Assembly: GCF_900105495.1 (NCBI RefSeq)
Contig: NZ_FNTF01000002.1
Location: 5,782,001 to 5,846,000 of the forward strand
Length of the DNA: 64,000 nucleotides
DNA from: Pseudomonas frederiksbergensis
Lineage (GTDB): Bacteria; Pseudomonadota; Gammaproteobacteria; Pseudomonadales; Pseudomonadaceae
Direction of reading: 5' to 3'
In this document: in pieces, positions 1-7,694 of the stretch
Position numbering within the stretch: the stretch's first letter is position 1
How the letters are laid out: every line of letters begins with the position of its first letter
Made by a program: the position numbers and the translations under genes
Notes under the pieces: model-generated
What the model saw: only the letters and a program-made list of their open reading frames with translations
What the model was told of the DNA's origin: nothing
Database searches by the model: none

Positions 1-285
1 CGGGTTAACGGCACGGCACAGATCAGCGCCGAACCGGGGTTGCTGGAGAGCTTTGCGGTCAATGGCAAACCGGCGCGCACGGTGATGCTGGTGACGGTGG
101 AAGCGGCGTACTTCCACTGCTCCAAGGCCATCGTTCGTTCGGACTTATGGAACCCTGAGAAACACCTCGAACGCTCTGCCCTGCCGACGGCGGGCGCGTT
201 TCACAAGCGGTTGAACGATGGGCAGTTCGATGCCGAGACGTATGACCGCGAAGCGCCGGCTCGGGTGCGGGATAGCCTTTACTGA
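1..285 (+). CDS. PPOX-type FMN-dependent flavoprotein (C-terminal part)
   Basis: This is the last 94 codons of a gene that begins before the window; the reading frame is open from base 1 to the TGA at 283-285. The visible part has the pattern of the pyridoxamine-5'-phosphate-oxidase-like split-barrel flavoproteins, in particular the MSMEG_1061-like group: a strand with RTVMLVTVEAAYFHC, then the KAIVRSDLWNPE segment. These proteins are cytosolic, bind FMN or F420 and act on undefined small substrates. The N-terminal half and cofactor residues are outside the window, so the substrate cannot be judged. Base composition is normal for the chromosome, unlike the AT-rich genes that follow. Family assignment is from recall of sequence pattern. 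Confidence 0.75.
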   Translation, partial: RVNGTAQISAEPGLLESFAVNGKPARTVMLVTVEAAYFHCSKAIVRSDLWNPEKHLERSALPTAGAFHKRLNDGQFDAETYDREAPARVRDSLY

Positions 286-301
286 CACAATCCTCCGCTT
301 T

Positions 302-337
302 ACTCCTACAGAGTCCCAGGCGGTGACCTGTAGGAGT
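302..337. terminator. Perfect 10-bp inverted repeat after the flavoprotein gene
   Basis: Bases 302-311 (ACTCCTACAG) are exactly complementary to 328-337, with a 16-base loop. It lies 17 bases after the stop codon. The following bases are pyrimidine-rich (CTTCTCTC) but there is no clean T run, so it may be an imperfect terminator or a REP-like remnant. It marks the last chromosome-like sequence before the AT-rich island. The rest of the 250-base gap to the next gene is AT-rich and shows no other gene. Confidence 0.4.
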
Positions 338-589
338 CTTCTCTCAAAGAAAAAAGAAACTTCACTCAAAGATTAAACACTTGGACTTCAATGTTTGTAA
401 GGCGTTTCTGATTTTATATATAAATATTGACGAACAGCCTATGTCGACACTAGGGTTTTAGCACATGAACGCTATTACTTTTGCACTGGGGAACTCCAGG
501 TAAAATACTTACCCATCTTTCTTCAGGTTGTCGTTCAGATTTAAGTGCCTCAGTTTATATTATCGCTATTACCCTGGGAGCAACATGAA

Positions 590-1648
590 ATGACCGCCCT
601 CGTAAAAACCTCGCAGTCAAAAATCTCGGACAATGAAATTTCCATACTAGATGGAAAAATCTTAATTCCGAAAAACTACCTACGCGAAAGAGCTTTTTTA
701 GAAAGCACAAGCATTCTTATTGTTTCAGGATCTCTAATCGAAGGGATTGGAACCATTCATTCCGACATCGACTGTATCATTCTTTGCGAACAACGACCTA
801 AAGCTAACAACATCGAAAACTGTGAACATGCATTGGTTACAGATATAAACTACCACTACATCACTGAAGATGAGGAGGTTCATAATACAACAAATTTTTA
901 CGGCAACACCAGCATCCACATTGATGCAGACTATATAACATTTTCCGAACTGGAAGAAATTTTTGCGAAAATTGAAAAAGCATTTGATGAAATCACCGAT
1001 GATCAACGTTTTCTCTATGACCCAGTACTATCGAACACAGAGAACAATGTCATTCATAGATCATTAATTGGGCATGCGTTAGAAAACGAAGAAAGATTCA
1101 GTCAATTGAAATCCAGGATTCCTTTGGAGAAGCATATTTATGTAGCTCACCGTGAGAAGCTGCCCGTATTTTATGCATTTCAGGATATTCAAGGTTGCTG
1201 GCAATCGGGAAACCTCTGGATGGGTTGTGAGATCGCACGGGACATGATGCTAAAGACGACCATGAGCTTCACTTATTTAACAGGCACAACAAACAAACAC
1301 TATAAGTGGGTTTACTCAAACATGTTCCGAGTCAGTGGGTTTGATGATATAAAAAATAGTTTCTTTGCGTTGGCCAGAAAGGGGGCGACCACAGAAGCTG
1401 AATGTCGCTTATACATTCAAGAAGCACTGAAATATATAGACCTGGTATTTTTGGCAATTGAGAAATTGTTAAAAAAATCAGATCTCTATCCATCTACGCT
1501 AAAATCTCTTTCCGCTTTGGACAACGAATTCAACAAACGAAAACAAACGAAACATAGAATATCCATGTGCGAGTATCACTTCAGAAAAAAATACTTTGCT
1601 GCGGAAGGAACTCCCTCTCTAATCAGCCTACTCAAAGAGTGGGATTGA
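590..1648 (+). CDS. Nucleotidyltransferase-fold protein (island gene 1)
   Basis: A 352-residue protein with the signature of the nucleotidyltransferase superfamily: Gly47-Ser48 followed by Ser-Asp59-Ile-Asp61 (GS-x10-D-h-D), with Asp112 or Asp114 as candidate third metal-binding acid. Members transfer NMP groups to antibiotics, proteins, RNA or small molecules. The remaining two thirds are helix-rich with no domain I recognise. ATG 590 is preferred over the in-frame GTG at 545 because GGGAG (576-580) sits 9 bases upstream. The gene is very AT-rich and opens a set of co-directional genes with a MATE exporter, so it could modify the pathway product, activate an intermediate, or give self-resistance in the manner of aminoglycoside nucleotidyltransferases. 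The fold is fairly safe; the role is inference. Confidence 0.7.
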   Translation: MTALVKTSQSKISDNEISILDGKILIPKNYLRERAFLESTSILIVSGSLIEGIGTIHSDIDCIILCEQRPKANNIENCEHALVTDINYHYITEDEEVHNTTNFYGNTSIHIDADYITFSELEEIFAKIEKAFDEITDDQRFLYDPVLSNTENNVIHRSLIGHALENEERFSQLKSRIPLEKHIYVAHREKLPVFYAFQDIQGCWQSGNLWMGCEIARDMMLKTTMSFTYLTGTTNKHYKWVYSNMFRVSGFDDIKNSFFALARKGATTEAECRLYIQEALKYIDLVFLAIEKLLKKSDLYPSTLKSLSALDNEFNKRKQTKHRISMCEYHFRKKYFAAEGTPSLISLLKEWD

Positions 1649-1740
1649 GAACAGAACATAGCACATCAAGTCCTTGTTAGCGTGACGAATACAAATACCT
1701 TCCTGCTCATAATTATATTTATATAAACACGAGATCACGC

Positions 1741-3068
1741 ATGGAAGTTACCCGACTAGCCATTCCCCTAATACTCTCCAGATTTGGCGAGATGACCGTA
1801 TCATTATTTTATTTTTCATTTATCGGGCACTTTATAATTAGCTCTCTCAGCCATGCATCATTCGCATGGGCGTTAACTTCCTTTCTAACAGTCGTTGGCA
1901 TTGGCTTTTTTTCAACATCGTTGATGAAGATAGCTGGATCCACTGACCTAAATACGAAAAGCGTTGAACTTGATTTAGTTATCTCCTTCAGGTTTGCATT
2001 TTTTTATGGAGCAATTATTGTTTCCGCAATATTTGCATATAGTGTTAGCGAATCAAAATCGCTTACGGATAACAATAATTTAGAAGGATTGAAATTACTA
2101 TTGATACTCTCACTCTCTATTCCCGCCTTATACTTGCAGATAACCATCTTCAATTTTTTTAACGCCATAAAAATAGCCAAATACGAGTTAATATATACAT
2201 GGCTATTCAACGCCACGCTTGCCTCAGCTTGCGCAATTTTGATTGCAACGAACACAAACACAAACGCTATTCATTTCATATCCACATATGTTGGCCTACG
2301 GTGTTTTTTGTTGTGCTTGCATTCTGTTTTTTTGATCGAAAAATCCACCAGCACATCTTAAAATTTCGGCACTCACAAAGTATCCCGACGAAAACATATG
2401 TTAATTACTTTATTAACGGCCTTCCCATGGCACTTTGCTTTGGTGGTGAAAGCCTGTTATTTCTTATGCTCTCTTTTATTTCAAAGAGTTTGGGCGATGC
2501 TAGCCTATCAGCGTACCAGGCATCTCTCCATTTTTTAAGTTTCGTATACATGATTTCAATCGGAGTGGGAAATGCTACAGGAATAGTGGCCGCAAGACAT
2601 TTTAAACTAAAGAAATTTTACTCATTGAGTACAACCTATATACAAGGCATAAAGCTCGGAGCCCTCATATTGACTCCGTTTTTATTGGTTTGTTTTTTCT
2701 TTAATGAATATATATCTATAATTTATACGTCCGACGTACCAACAAGAAAATTAATTGAGGGCAATCTTCTGATCTCGATCCCTTTTTTAGTATTTGAATA
2801 TATTTATGTTGTGACCCGAATGACATTAAGAAGCATGGGCGATTTCTGGATTCCCACATTATTCACAATATCGTTACTCAACATTCTCGGACTGATACTT
2901 TCCGTCGGACTTCTATCCTTTTACAACTATAGCGTTCACTCAATATTCGTAGCTCTGGTACTCTGTTCGTTTTTTCTGATGTCGTTTTTACTTTGGCGTT
3001 TAGGCAGCCTTTTAAGACAACTCAACCACCAATTAGTAGAGCGTCAACTTCCATACGACAGAGCATAA
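1741..3068 (+). pseudogene. MATE-family efflux transporter, split by a -1 frameshift (island gene 2)
   Basis: Two overlapping frames together encode about 440 residues, the normal MATE length. The first frame (1741-2361) starts with LAIPLILSRFGEM, a typical MATE first helix, and covers about five hydrophobic helices. The second (in frame from before 2310 to 3068) continues with FFVVLAFCFF and the C-terminal half (FINGLPMALCFGGESLLF, then about six helices). Joining needs a -1 shift near 2304-2333. Two U UUU UUG heptamers lie exactly in the first frame, at 2304-2310 and 2328-2334. A one-base deletion in a T run, a sequencing error in a homopolymer, or programmed frameshifting would all give this picture. 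MATE proteins export organic cations or metabolites using Na+ or H+ gradients. Likely role here: export of the island's product. Confidence 0.75.
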
Positions 3069-3123
3069 AATTCAATACTTACGACTGACTTTTAATCTTA
3101 CGCACTATCGTGAGGATTTAACT

Positions 3124-4176
3124 ATGAATCACGCACCTTACCCACAACATTCGCCACTCCAGCTTACTAGTTTTATAACCATTATTAGCGAGCATCATGG
3201 TTGGCGAACGTTGAGTGGCATACAAACAAGCGACTATTACGCCTACCGCAACGCCATACTCAATGGATGCCATCTTCAAAAGGCTTATTTCGATCTTCGA
3301 CACCCTGAAGAAATGGTTTGTGATCTGAGCAACCTTGAGCCAATTTATAACGGCATGTCCGGTGATGACATTGTACGAATATGGGACTACTTGAATTCAA
3401 GTACAAGTAGAGTTGAGTTCGATGAGGTGCGTAGAATTAAAGGAGATGGACTATCACCAGAAATAGCTATTTCTGGCCCGTCAAAATCGCACCTTATTAA
3501 ATTAAAGAATTCGCTTATTAGCGAAGCATTTGCGCATTGTCGTCGCGACGTACATCCCATTGCCATGAAAGCTCCAGCTCGAGGCATAACCAAGAATAGG
3601 TTACTTATAAATACAAACAACGAGACCATGGCATTCCACAACAGGTTCTGCGCCTTTTATAGTAAATATATTTCTCACGAACATTGGGACAGTAGTTCCG
3701 CCTTAAACACGAGATACATTTACGAGGACCATTCAGTTTGGCGACAGATAGAAAAAATATCAAAAAACAAGTTATTTTTATTGTCAGCAGGTTTGCCAAT
3801 TGCACTAGGTTATTTAGCGACAACCGGAGATCAAAATATTTTCTTTTCAGAAGTTCATCGACAAAACGACTCTAGTCTACTGGGCAGAGATTTTGCTTTC
3901 CAAGATGTTTTCCCTTCCCCCCTACCGTCGAACGAGCCTTGGTTAATTATAGATAAAGCCTATACCGGAGGAAGTCTTAGACAAGCAGCAAATATGATCA
4001 GGAAAAGGTTCGGATATGATATCGATGTTAAAACAGTAGCACTATTCCCAAAATCACTTAGTGCCTTCATGAGCGCAGATTATGCTGTTTATGCTGGAAA
4101 GCTATTTGAAGTCAGGTCTTACGCCCCTCGATTAGATCGAGACCAATGGCACATACAATTAATAATGGAACAATAA
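3124..4176 (+). CDS. Phosphoribosyltransferase-fold protein (island gene 3)
   Basis: A 350-residue protein. Near residue 275 it has a hydrophobic strand ending in Asp followed by a short loop, LIIDKAYTGGSL, which resembles the PRPP-binding loop of type I phosphoribosyltransferases. The usual second acid is a Lys here and the loop seems one residue shorter than in classical enzymes. An earlier segment, LFLLSAGLPIALGYL, fits the first strand-turn of the fold. The N-terminal half is unrecognised. GAGGAT upstream of ATG 3124 is a plausible ribosome site, and the stop is one base before the next start, so the two genes are probably translated together. Such divergent PRTases occur in pathways for nucleoside-like metabolites. 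The fold is moderately certain; substrate unknown. Confidence 0.55.
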   Translation: MNHAPYPQHSPLQLTSFITIISEHHGWRTLSGIQTSDYYAYRNAILNGCHLQKAYFDLRHPEEMVCDLSNLEPIYNGMSGDDIVRIWDYLNSSTSRVEFDEVRRIKGDGLSPEIAISGPSKSHLIKLKNSLISEAFAHCRRDVHPIAMKAPARGITKNRLLINTNNETMAFHNRFCAFYSKYISHEHWDSSSALNTRYIYEDHSVWRQIEKISKNKLFLLSAGLPIALGYLATTGDQNIFFSEVHRQNDSSLLGRDFAFQDVFPSPLPSNEPWLIIDKAYTGGSLRQAANMIRKRFGYDIDVKTVALFPKSLSAFMSADYAVYAGKLFEVRSYAPRLDRDQWHIQLIMEQ

Positions 4177-4177
4177 T

Positions 4178-5014
4178 ATGAGACCATTATTTAAACGGGA
4201 ACACATTCCTGAACTAGAAAAATGCCTCTACGAGGCCAGAAAACAATTACGCCGTTATTGGGCAGGAACCCTGGCCGGCCTACCAAACTTCGACACGGGA
4301 AACAAATACTGGAATAACTCCCAGACTCAATATGACTTAGATTGTCAGGACATATTGTATAACTGCCTTTCTAATATCAGCATGCGAATCACGATCTATT
4401 CCGAAGAGAATGTTTCAACAGTCACATTTGGTGATCAAGGTGAGTTCTATCTACTTATAGACCCTCTAGATGGCACACACAACGCAGCTTTAGGGTTTCC
4501 TGCTTATACATCTAGCGTGGCACTTTACCACGAAGGCGCCTATGTGTTTGGCTGGATCTATGATATTTCAAGAGACTTAGTCTATACCGCCGCATTGAGT
4601 GAGGGAGCTTACCTTCAGTCGCCCGTTATTGTGAAACGACTTCAGACTCGTAAAGTTCAGAGAATAGAAGACATGCACATCTCTTTTCATCGCCCTAAAG
4701 ATAAAAGAGAAAAAGCCATAATCGAAAATATCATATGGTCCGCATATAAAATCCGCGTCTACTCTTGCTCATCATTGGAAATTTGCCTTATCGCTGCCGG
4801 GGCTCTTGATGCCTTTATTGATATAGATACACCGGGACATGAACGTAGCTGCGATATTGCCGCAGCAGAATTGATTCTAAGGGAAGCGGGTGGATCATTA
4901 TTTGATAAGACAGGACATCCTAGATTCTCCCTGCCTCCATCGGCCGCTTCCCTTTTAGACAATGGAACGTTAATTGCCTTGTCTTCCGAAGAACTGATAC
5001 GACTTATCTTGTAG
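4178..5014 (+). CDS. Inositol-monophosphatase-family phosphatase (island gene 4)
   Basis: A 278-residue protein with the lithium-sensitive phosphatase signature: Glu76-Glu77, then Asp95-Pro-Leu-Asp98-Gly-Thr followed by HNAALGFP, and near residue 225 CDIAAAELILREAGG, where the usual WD is CD. These residues bind two or three Mg2+ ions. Members dephosphorylate inositol-1-P, histidinol-P, fructose-1,6-bisP or adenosine 3',5'-bisphosphate. It begins one base after the preceding stop, in the same AT-rich operon as PRTase, radical SAM and kinase genes, so a role in removing a phosphate from a sugar- or nucleotide-like intermediate is reasonable. Which substrate it uses cannot be read from the motif. 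Family call is strong, function open. Confidence 0.85.
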   Translation: MRPLFKREHIPELEKCLYEARKQLRRYWAGTLAGLPNFDTGNKYWNNSQTQYDLDCQDILYNCLSNISMRITIYSEENVSTVTFGDQGEFYLLIDPLDGTHNAALGFPAYTSSVALYHEGAYVFGWIYDISRDLVYTAALSEGAYLQSPVIVKRLQTRKVQRIEDMHISFHRPKDKREKAIIENIIWSAYKIRVYSCSSLEICLIAAGALDAFIDIDTPGHERSCDIAAAELILREAGGSLFDKTGHPRFSLPPSAASLLDNGTLIALSSEELIRLIL

Positions 5015-5042
5015 TGCCCGGCCAATTCACTGGAGATATATC

Positions 5043-6179
5043 ATGTTAACAAACACTGTAAATCTGAAACTTGAATTGTTATGCAACGGAGTTAGCTTTA
5101 CTAGAGACTTCTTAGAATATTACCAAGCTCAAATGGATCATATTGAAAAAAGGCGAGCTTACGGAACAGGTGACAGTATAATTCTTAGCTCAAGCATTCG
5201 CACTCCACAAGAAATAATTCTCGAAGGGCAGATTATTTCCGCTGCCAATCACAACCCAAACTCAGATTACCGTATAGCCTTAGAGCAAGAAACACCAGTT
5301 CTCAAACATGGAAAAAAAACCATAAAAATTACATTCCCTAGGCGACCTATATCTTATGGAAAGCACCTGAGTAACGGCGAGCTATTTGAGCAGCATATAA
5401 CCGTCTATGGTAATTCTACACTCGGAATCTTCTCCCCCGGACACTGTTATTATTTTAACGATGGTCATGAATGCAAATTTTGCTCTCTGGGATCAGCAAG
5501 AGACAGCTTATCTGATCATAAGATGCGAATAAAAGGCAGCATGGCTGGCGAAGCAATAGGCATGGCTATTAACAATGAGAGCGACCGATATAAGAGGGTA
5601 TTATTGAATGGAGGCACGATCCCAAACTACGACAAAGGATACTCAATACATATGGACTTACTTGAACAGGTAAAGAATAAAAACCTGCAAAGCCGTTTGG
5701 ACTACCACTTAATTTCGATGCCTCCCAAGGACTTTCGTCTTTTTGATCGATTCAAAAAAATTGGCAATAATATGTCAATGAGCCTGGAGGTATTTAATCC
5801 TAGATTATTTTCGGAAGTTTGCCCGGGCAAAGCTCGCGATTATACTCGCGAAAGATTTCTTGCCGCTTTCGAGGCAGCTGTGGAAGTTTTAGGTCGTGGC
5901 AATGTATATGCAGGGTTTGTTGCTGGAATGGAACCATTAGAGTCAATTATTGAGGGCATTGAATACTTTGGCGACATGGGAGTAGTGCCTGCTGTTGCAG
6001 TGTTTCACCCTGACGCAGGTTCACAATACTCTAACAGGAGGCGCCCCTCAATGGACTTCCTGAAGTCACTTGGAAAAAAAATGTCGGACATATATCGCAG
6101 AGAGGGGTTTCAACCATTAATTGAGGGTAGCGGCAGAAACTCGTTGGACACTGAAGCTTACTTAGGGGGATTCGCATGA
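5043..6179 (+). CDS. Radical SAM protein with C-x8-C-x2-C motif (island gene 5)
   Basis: A 378-residue protein. Cys135, Cys144 and Cys147 lie in GHCYYFNDGHECKFCSLG, giving C-x8-C-x2-C rather than the classical C-x3-C-x2-C. The downstream LLNGGTIPN fits the glycine-rich SAM-contacting strand, and the remaining alternating strands and helices fit a partial TIM barrel. A Gly-rich GRGNVYAGFVAGME segment is near residue 290. About 130 residues precede the cluster motif and are unrecognised. GGAG lies a few bases before ATG 5043. The last four bases overlap the next gene (ATGA), so the two are coupled. Such enzymes bind a 4Fe-4S cluster and generate a 5'-deoxyadenosyl radical; the reaction here is unknown, but it is the best candidate for the pathway-defining step. 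Confidence 0.75.
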   Translation: MLTNTVNLKLELLCNGVSFTRDFLEYYQAQMDHIEKRRAYGTGDSIILSSSIRTPQEIILEGQIISAANHNPNSDYRIALEQETPVLKHGKKTIKITFPRRPISYGKHLSNGELFEQHITVYGNSTLGIFSPGHCYYFNDGHECKFCSLGSARDSLSDHKMRIKGSMAGEAIGMAINNESDRYKRVLLNGGTIPNYDKGYSIHMDLLEQVKNKNLQSRLDYHLISMPPKDFRLFDRFKKIGNNMSMSLEVFNPRLFSEVCPGKARDYTRERFLAAFEAAVEVLGRGNVYAGFVAGMEPLESIIEGIEYFGDMGVVPAVAVFHPDAGSQYSNRRRPSMDFLKSLGKKMSDIYRREGFQPLIEGSGRNSLDTEAYLGGFA

Positions 6180-6862
6180 GTTATTTAGCTAAACAAGCTT
6201 TATTTATCGCGTTTGAAGGCACTGACGGAGCGGGGAAATCTACTGTTGCAAGGGCAACATATGACAAGATTTATGAATCCCATTCCAAACTAAAATATGT
6301 AGATAAAAATCGTCCACCGGTATCATTGGGGTATACAGAATTTCATATGTCCCGCATACGTGAAATCCTTTGGGATTACCCAGATGACGCCCCCTTGGAT
6401 CAATTAGGCGATAGGCATTGGATAAGTTTAATTGCAGCATGGTTTCAAGCGACAGATTATGCTGCCATCAGGCCATTAATGGACTCCGGGTTTAGCTGCA
6501 TCGCAGATGGTTGGTACTATAAATACTTAGCACGCTTTTTACTCAAAGACGCAGGTTTGGCTGAAGAGGCGTTAGCAATATTCTCAACAATTAGAAAACC
6601 TGATGCCGTCATTTTCCTGGATGTCGATCCGGTTCTTGCGGCGCAGAGAAAAGGATCTTTTCGTCTTAGCGAGAGCGGGGCCTACGATGGTGGCAATGAA
6701 AATCGCCTTAAAAGTTTCATTGATTATCAGAATAGAGTTCGATCCAGTTATGAGCGATGTGGTTTGGCTAATTGGGTGAGGATCGATACGACCGACCTTA
6801 GTGAGGCGGCTGTACTCGATAGAGCGGTGAGCGCGGTACACAACATACTCCGCGGGACATAG
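6176..6862 (+). CDS. Thymidylate-kinase-like P-loop kinase (island gene 6)
   Basis: A 228-residue protein with an N-terminal Walker A loop, FEGTDGAGKST (Gly15 to Thr23), in the context typical of dTMP kinases. A mid segment ADGWYYKYLAR occupies the place of the DR(Y/F) motif, with the Arg missing, and FLDVDPVLAAQRKG fits the lid-preceding strand. The housekeeping tmk gene normally sits next to holB, not in such a cluster, and the substrate-binding residues look divergent, so this is probably a specialised nucleotide or metabolite kinase. It overlaps the radical SAM gene by four bases and closes the operon; after its stop the composition returns toward chromosomal. Kinase fold is secure, substrate is not. 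Confidence 0.75.
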   Translation: MSYLAKQALFIAFEGTDGAGKSTVARATYDKIYESHSKLKYVDKNRPPVSLGYTEFHMSRIREILWDYPDDAPLDQLGDRHWISLIAAWFQATDYAAIRPLMDSGFSCIADGWYYKYLARFLLKDAGLAEEALAIFSTIRKPDAVIFLDVDPVLAAQRKGSFRLSESGAYDGGNENRLKSFIDYQNRVRSSYERCGLANWVRIDTTDLSEAAVLDRAVSAVHNILRGT

Positions 6863-6870
6863 AGCACAGC

Positions 6871-7040
6871 TCAGACACCATTATCGTCTTGGTTCAACCG
6901 GCGCTGCAGCGCCAGTCTACCCAGAAGCGTCTCGCCAGAAATCAACTTTCGTTGCTCCTTGTCGCGTGTGGAAAAAGAAAGAAGCTTGATCAGCGCCATG
7001 GCCTCGTTTCGACGTTTACGTTCCTTGCAGAACTTAATCA
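6871..7040 (-). CDS. Small basic protein coupled to the GNAT gene
   Basis: A 55-codon frame whose ATG (7038-7040) lies immediately after, and one base out of step with, the stop of the upstream acetyltransferase gene (7034-7036 sits inside ATGATTAA). The product is rich in Lys and Arg (MIKFCKERKRRNEAMAL at the start) and ends RRLNQDDNGV. No domain is recognised. Translational coupling argues for a real gene, but the AT-rich island ends close by and there is no independent ribosome site, so it could also be a chance frame. Confidence 0.4.
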
Positions 7041-7531
7041 TGTAATAACTCCAACACCATCTCATGCCACGCCATCCCGCCATGGTCAGACGCTGAAGGC
7101 TTGATGTAGGCAAACCCGAACCCGGCATACAGCGGAATGTGCCGCTCCTTGCACATCAGATGGATGTCGGTCTTACCCCGCGCGCGCATCCGCTCGATGA
7201 ATTCGCCCATCAACCGTTTCGCCAGCCCCTGCCCCTGAAAATCCGGGTGCACCACCACCGACATGATGACCACGTGCGGGCCGGCCGGGTCGTGGCCGAT
7301 CAGTTCCTTGAACGCCTCGTCCGACATTTCCACCTGAAACGCCGCACCGGAATTGATGAAACCGGCTACGACGCCGTCGACTTCGGCCACGATGAATCCT
7401 TCGGGCCAGGTGGCAATGCGCGTGGCGATTTTTTCGCGGGTGGCGGCTTCGTCGCCTTCGTAGGCAACAGTTTCGATGGCGTAGCAGCGGTCCAGATCAG
7501 CAGGTGTGACGTGGCGGATGACGGTGTTCAT
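7034..7531 (-). CDS. GNAT-family N-acetyltransferase
   Basis: A 165-residue protein of the Gcn5-related acetyltransferase fold. Motif A, VVVHPDFQGQGLAKRLM (near residues 92-108), supplies the Q/R-x-x-G-x-G/A pyrophosphate loop for acetyl-CoA, and the C-terminal YAGFGFAYIKPSASDHGG is the motif B region. The GHDPAGPHVVIMSV stretch resembles the arylalkylamine acetyltransferase-like branch, so an amine substrate is plausible. Start at ATG 7531 gives the usual first strand with ITHV-type sequence (VIRHVTPADL). It is cytosolic and not linked functionally to the neighbouring island. Substrate unknown. Confidence 0.88.
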   Translation of the reverse strand: MNTVIRHVTPADLDRCYAIETVAYEGDEAATREKIATRIATWPEGFIVAEVDGVVAGFINSGAAFQVEMSDEAFKELIGHDPAGPHVVIMSVVVHPDFQGQGLAKRLMGEFIERMRARGKTDIHLMCKERHIPLYAGFGFAYIKPSASDHGGMAWHEMVLELLHD

Positions 7532-7694
7532 GGCAGCTCGAAATCAGCGAGAGGAAGGCTGGGATCATAAATTAATAAGGTGTTCATATCGATCACCGCA
7601 GGCGCCGTAAAGCCTGCGTATAGGCGCTGTCATTGCTTGTCGGTGCGGATTATTGATGTGTCCTGTCTCTGGCCATCAATAAGGGGAACACACC

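Noticed and set aside
400..6862. AT-rich island as a prophage or integrative element
   Set aside because: No integrase, transposase, phage structural gene or tRNA-linked attachment site is visible; only metabolic-type genes are present.
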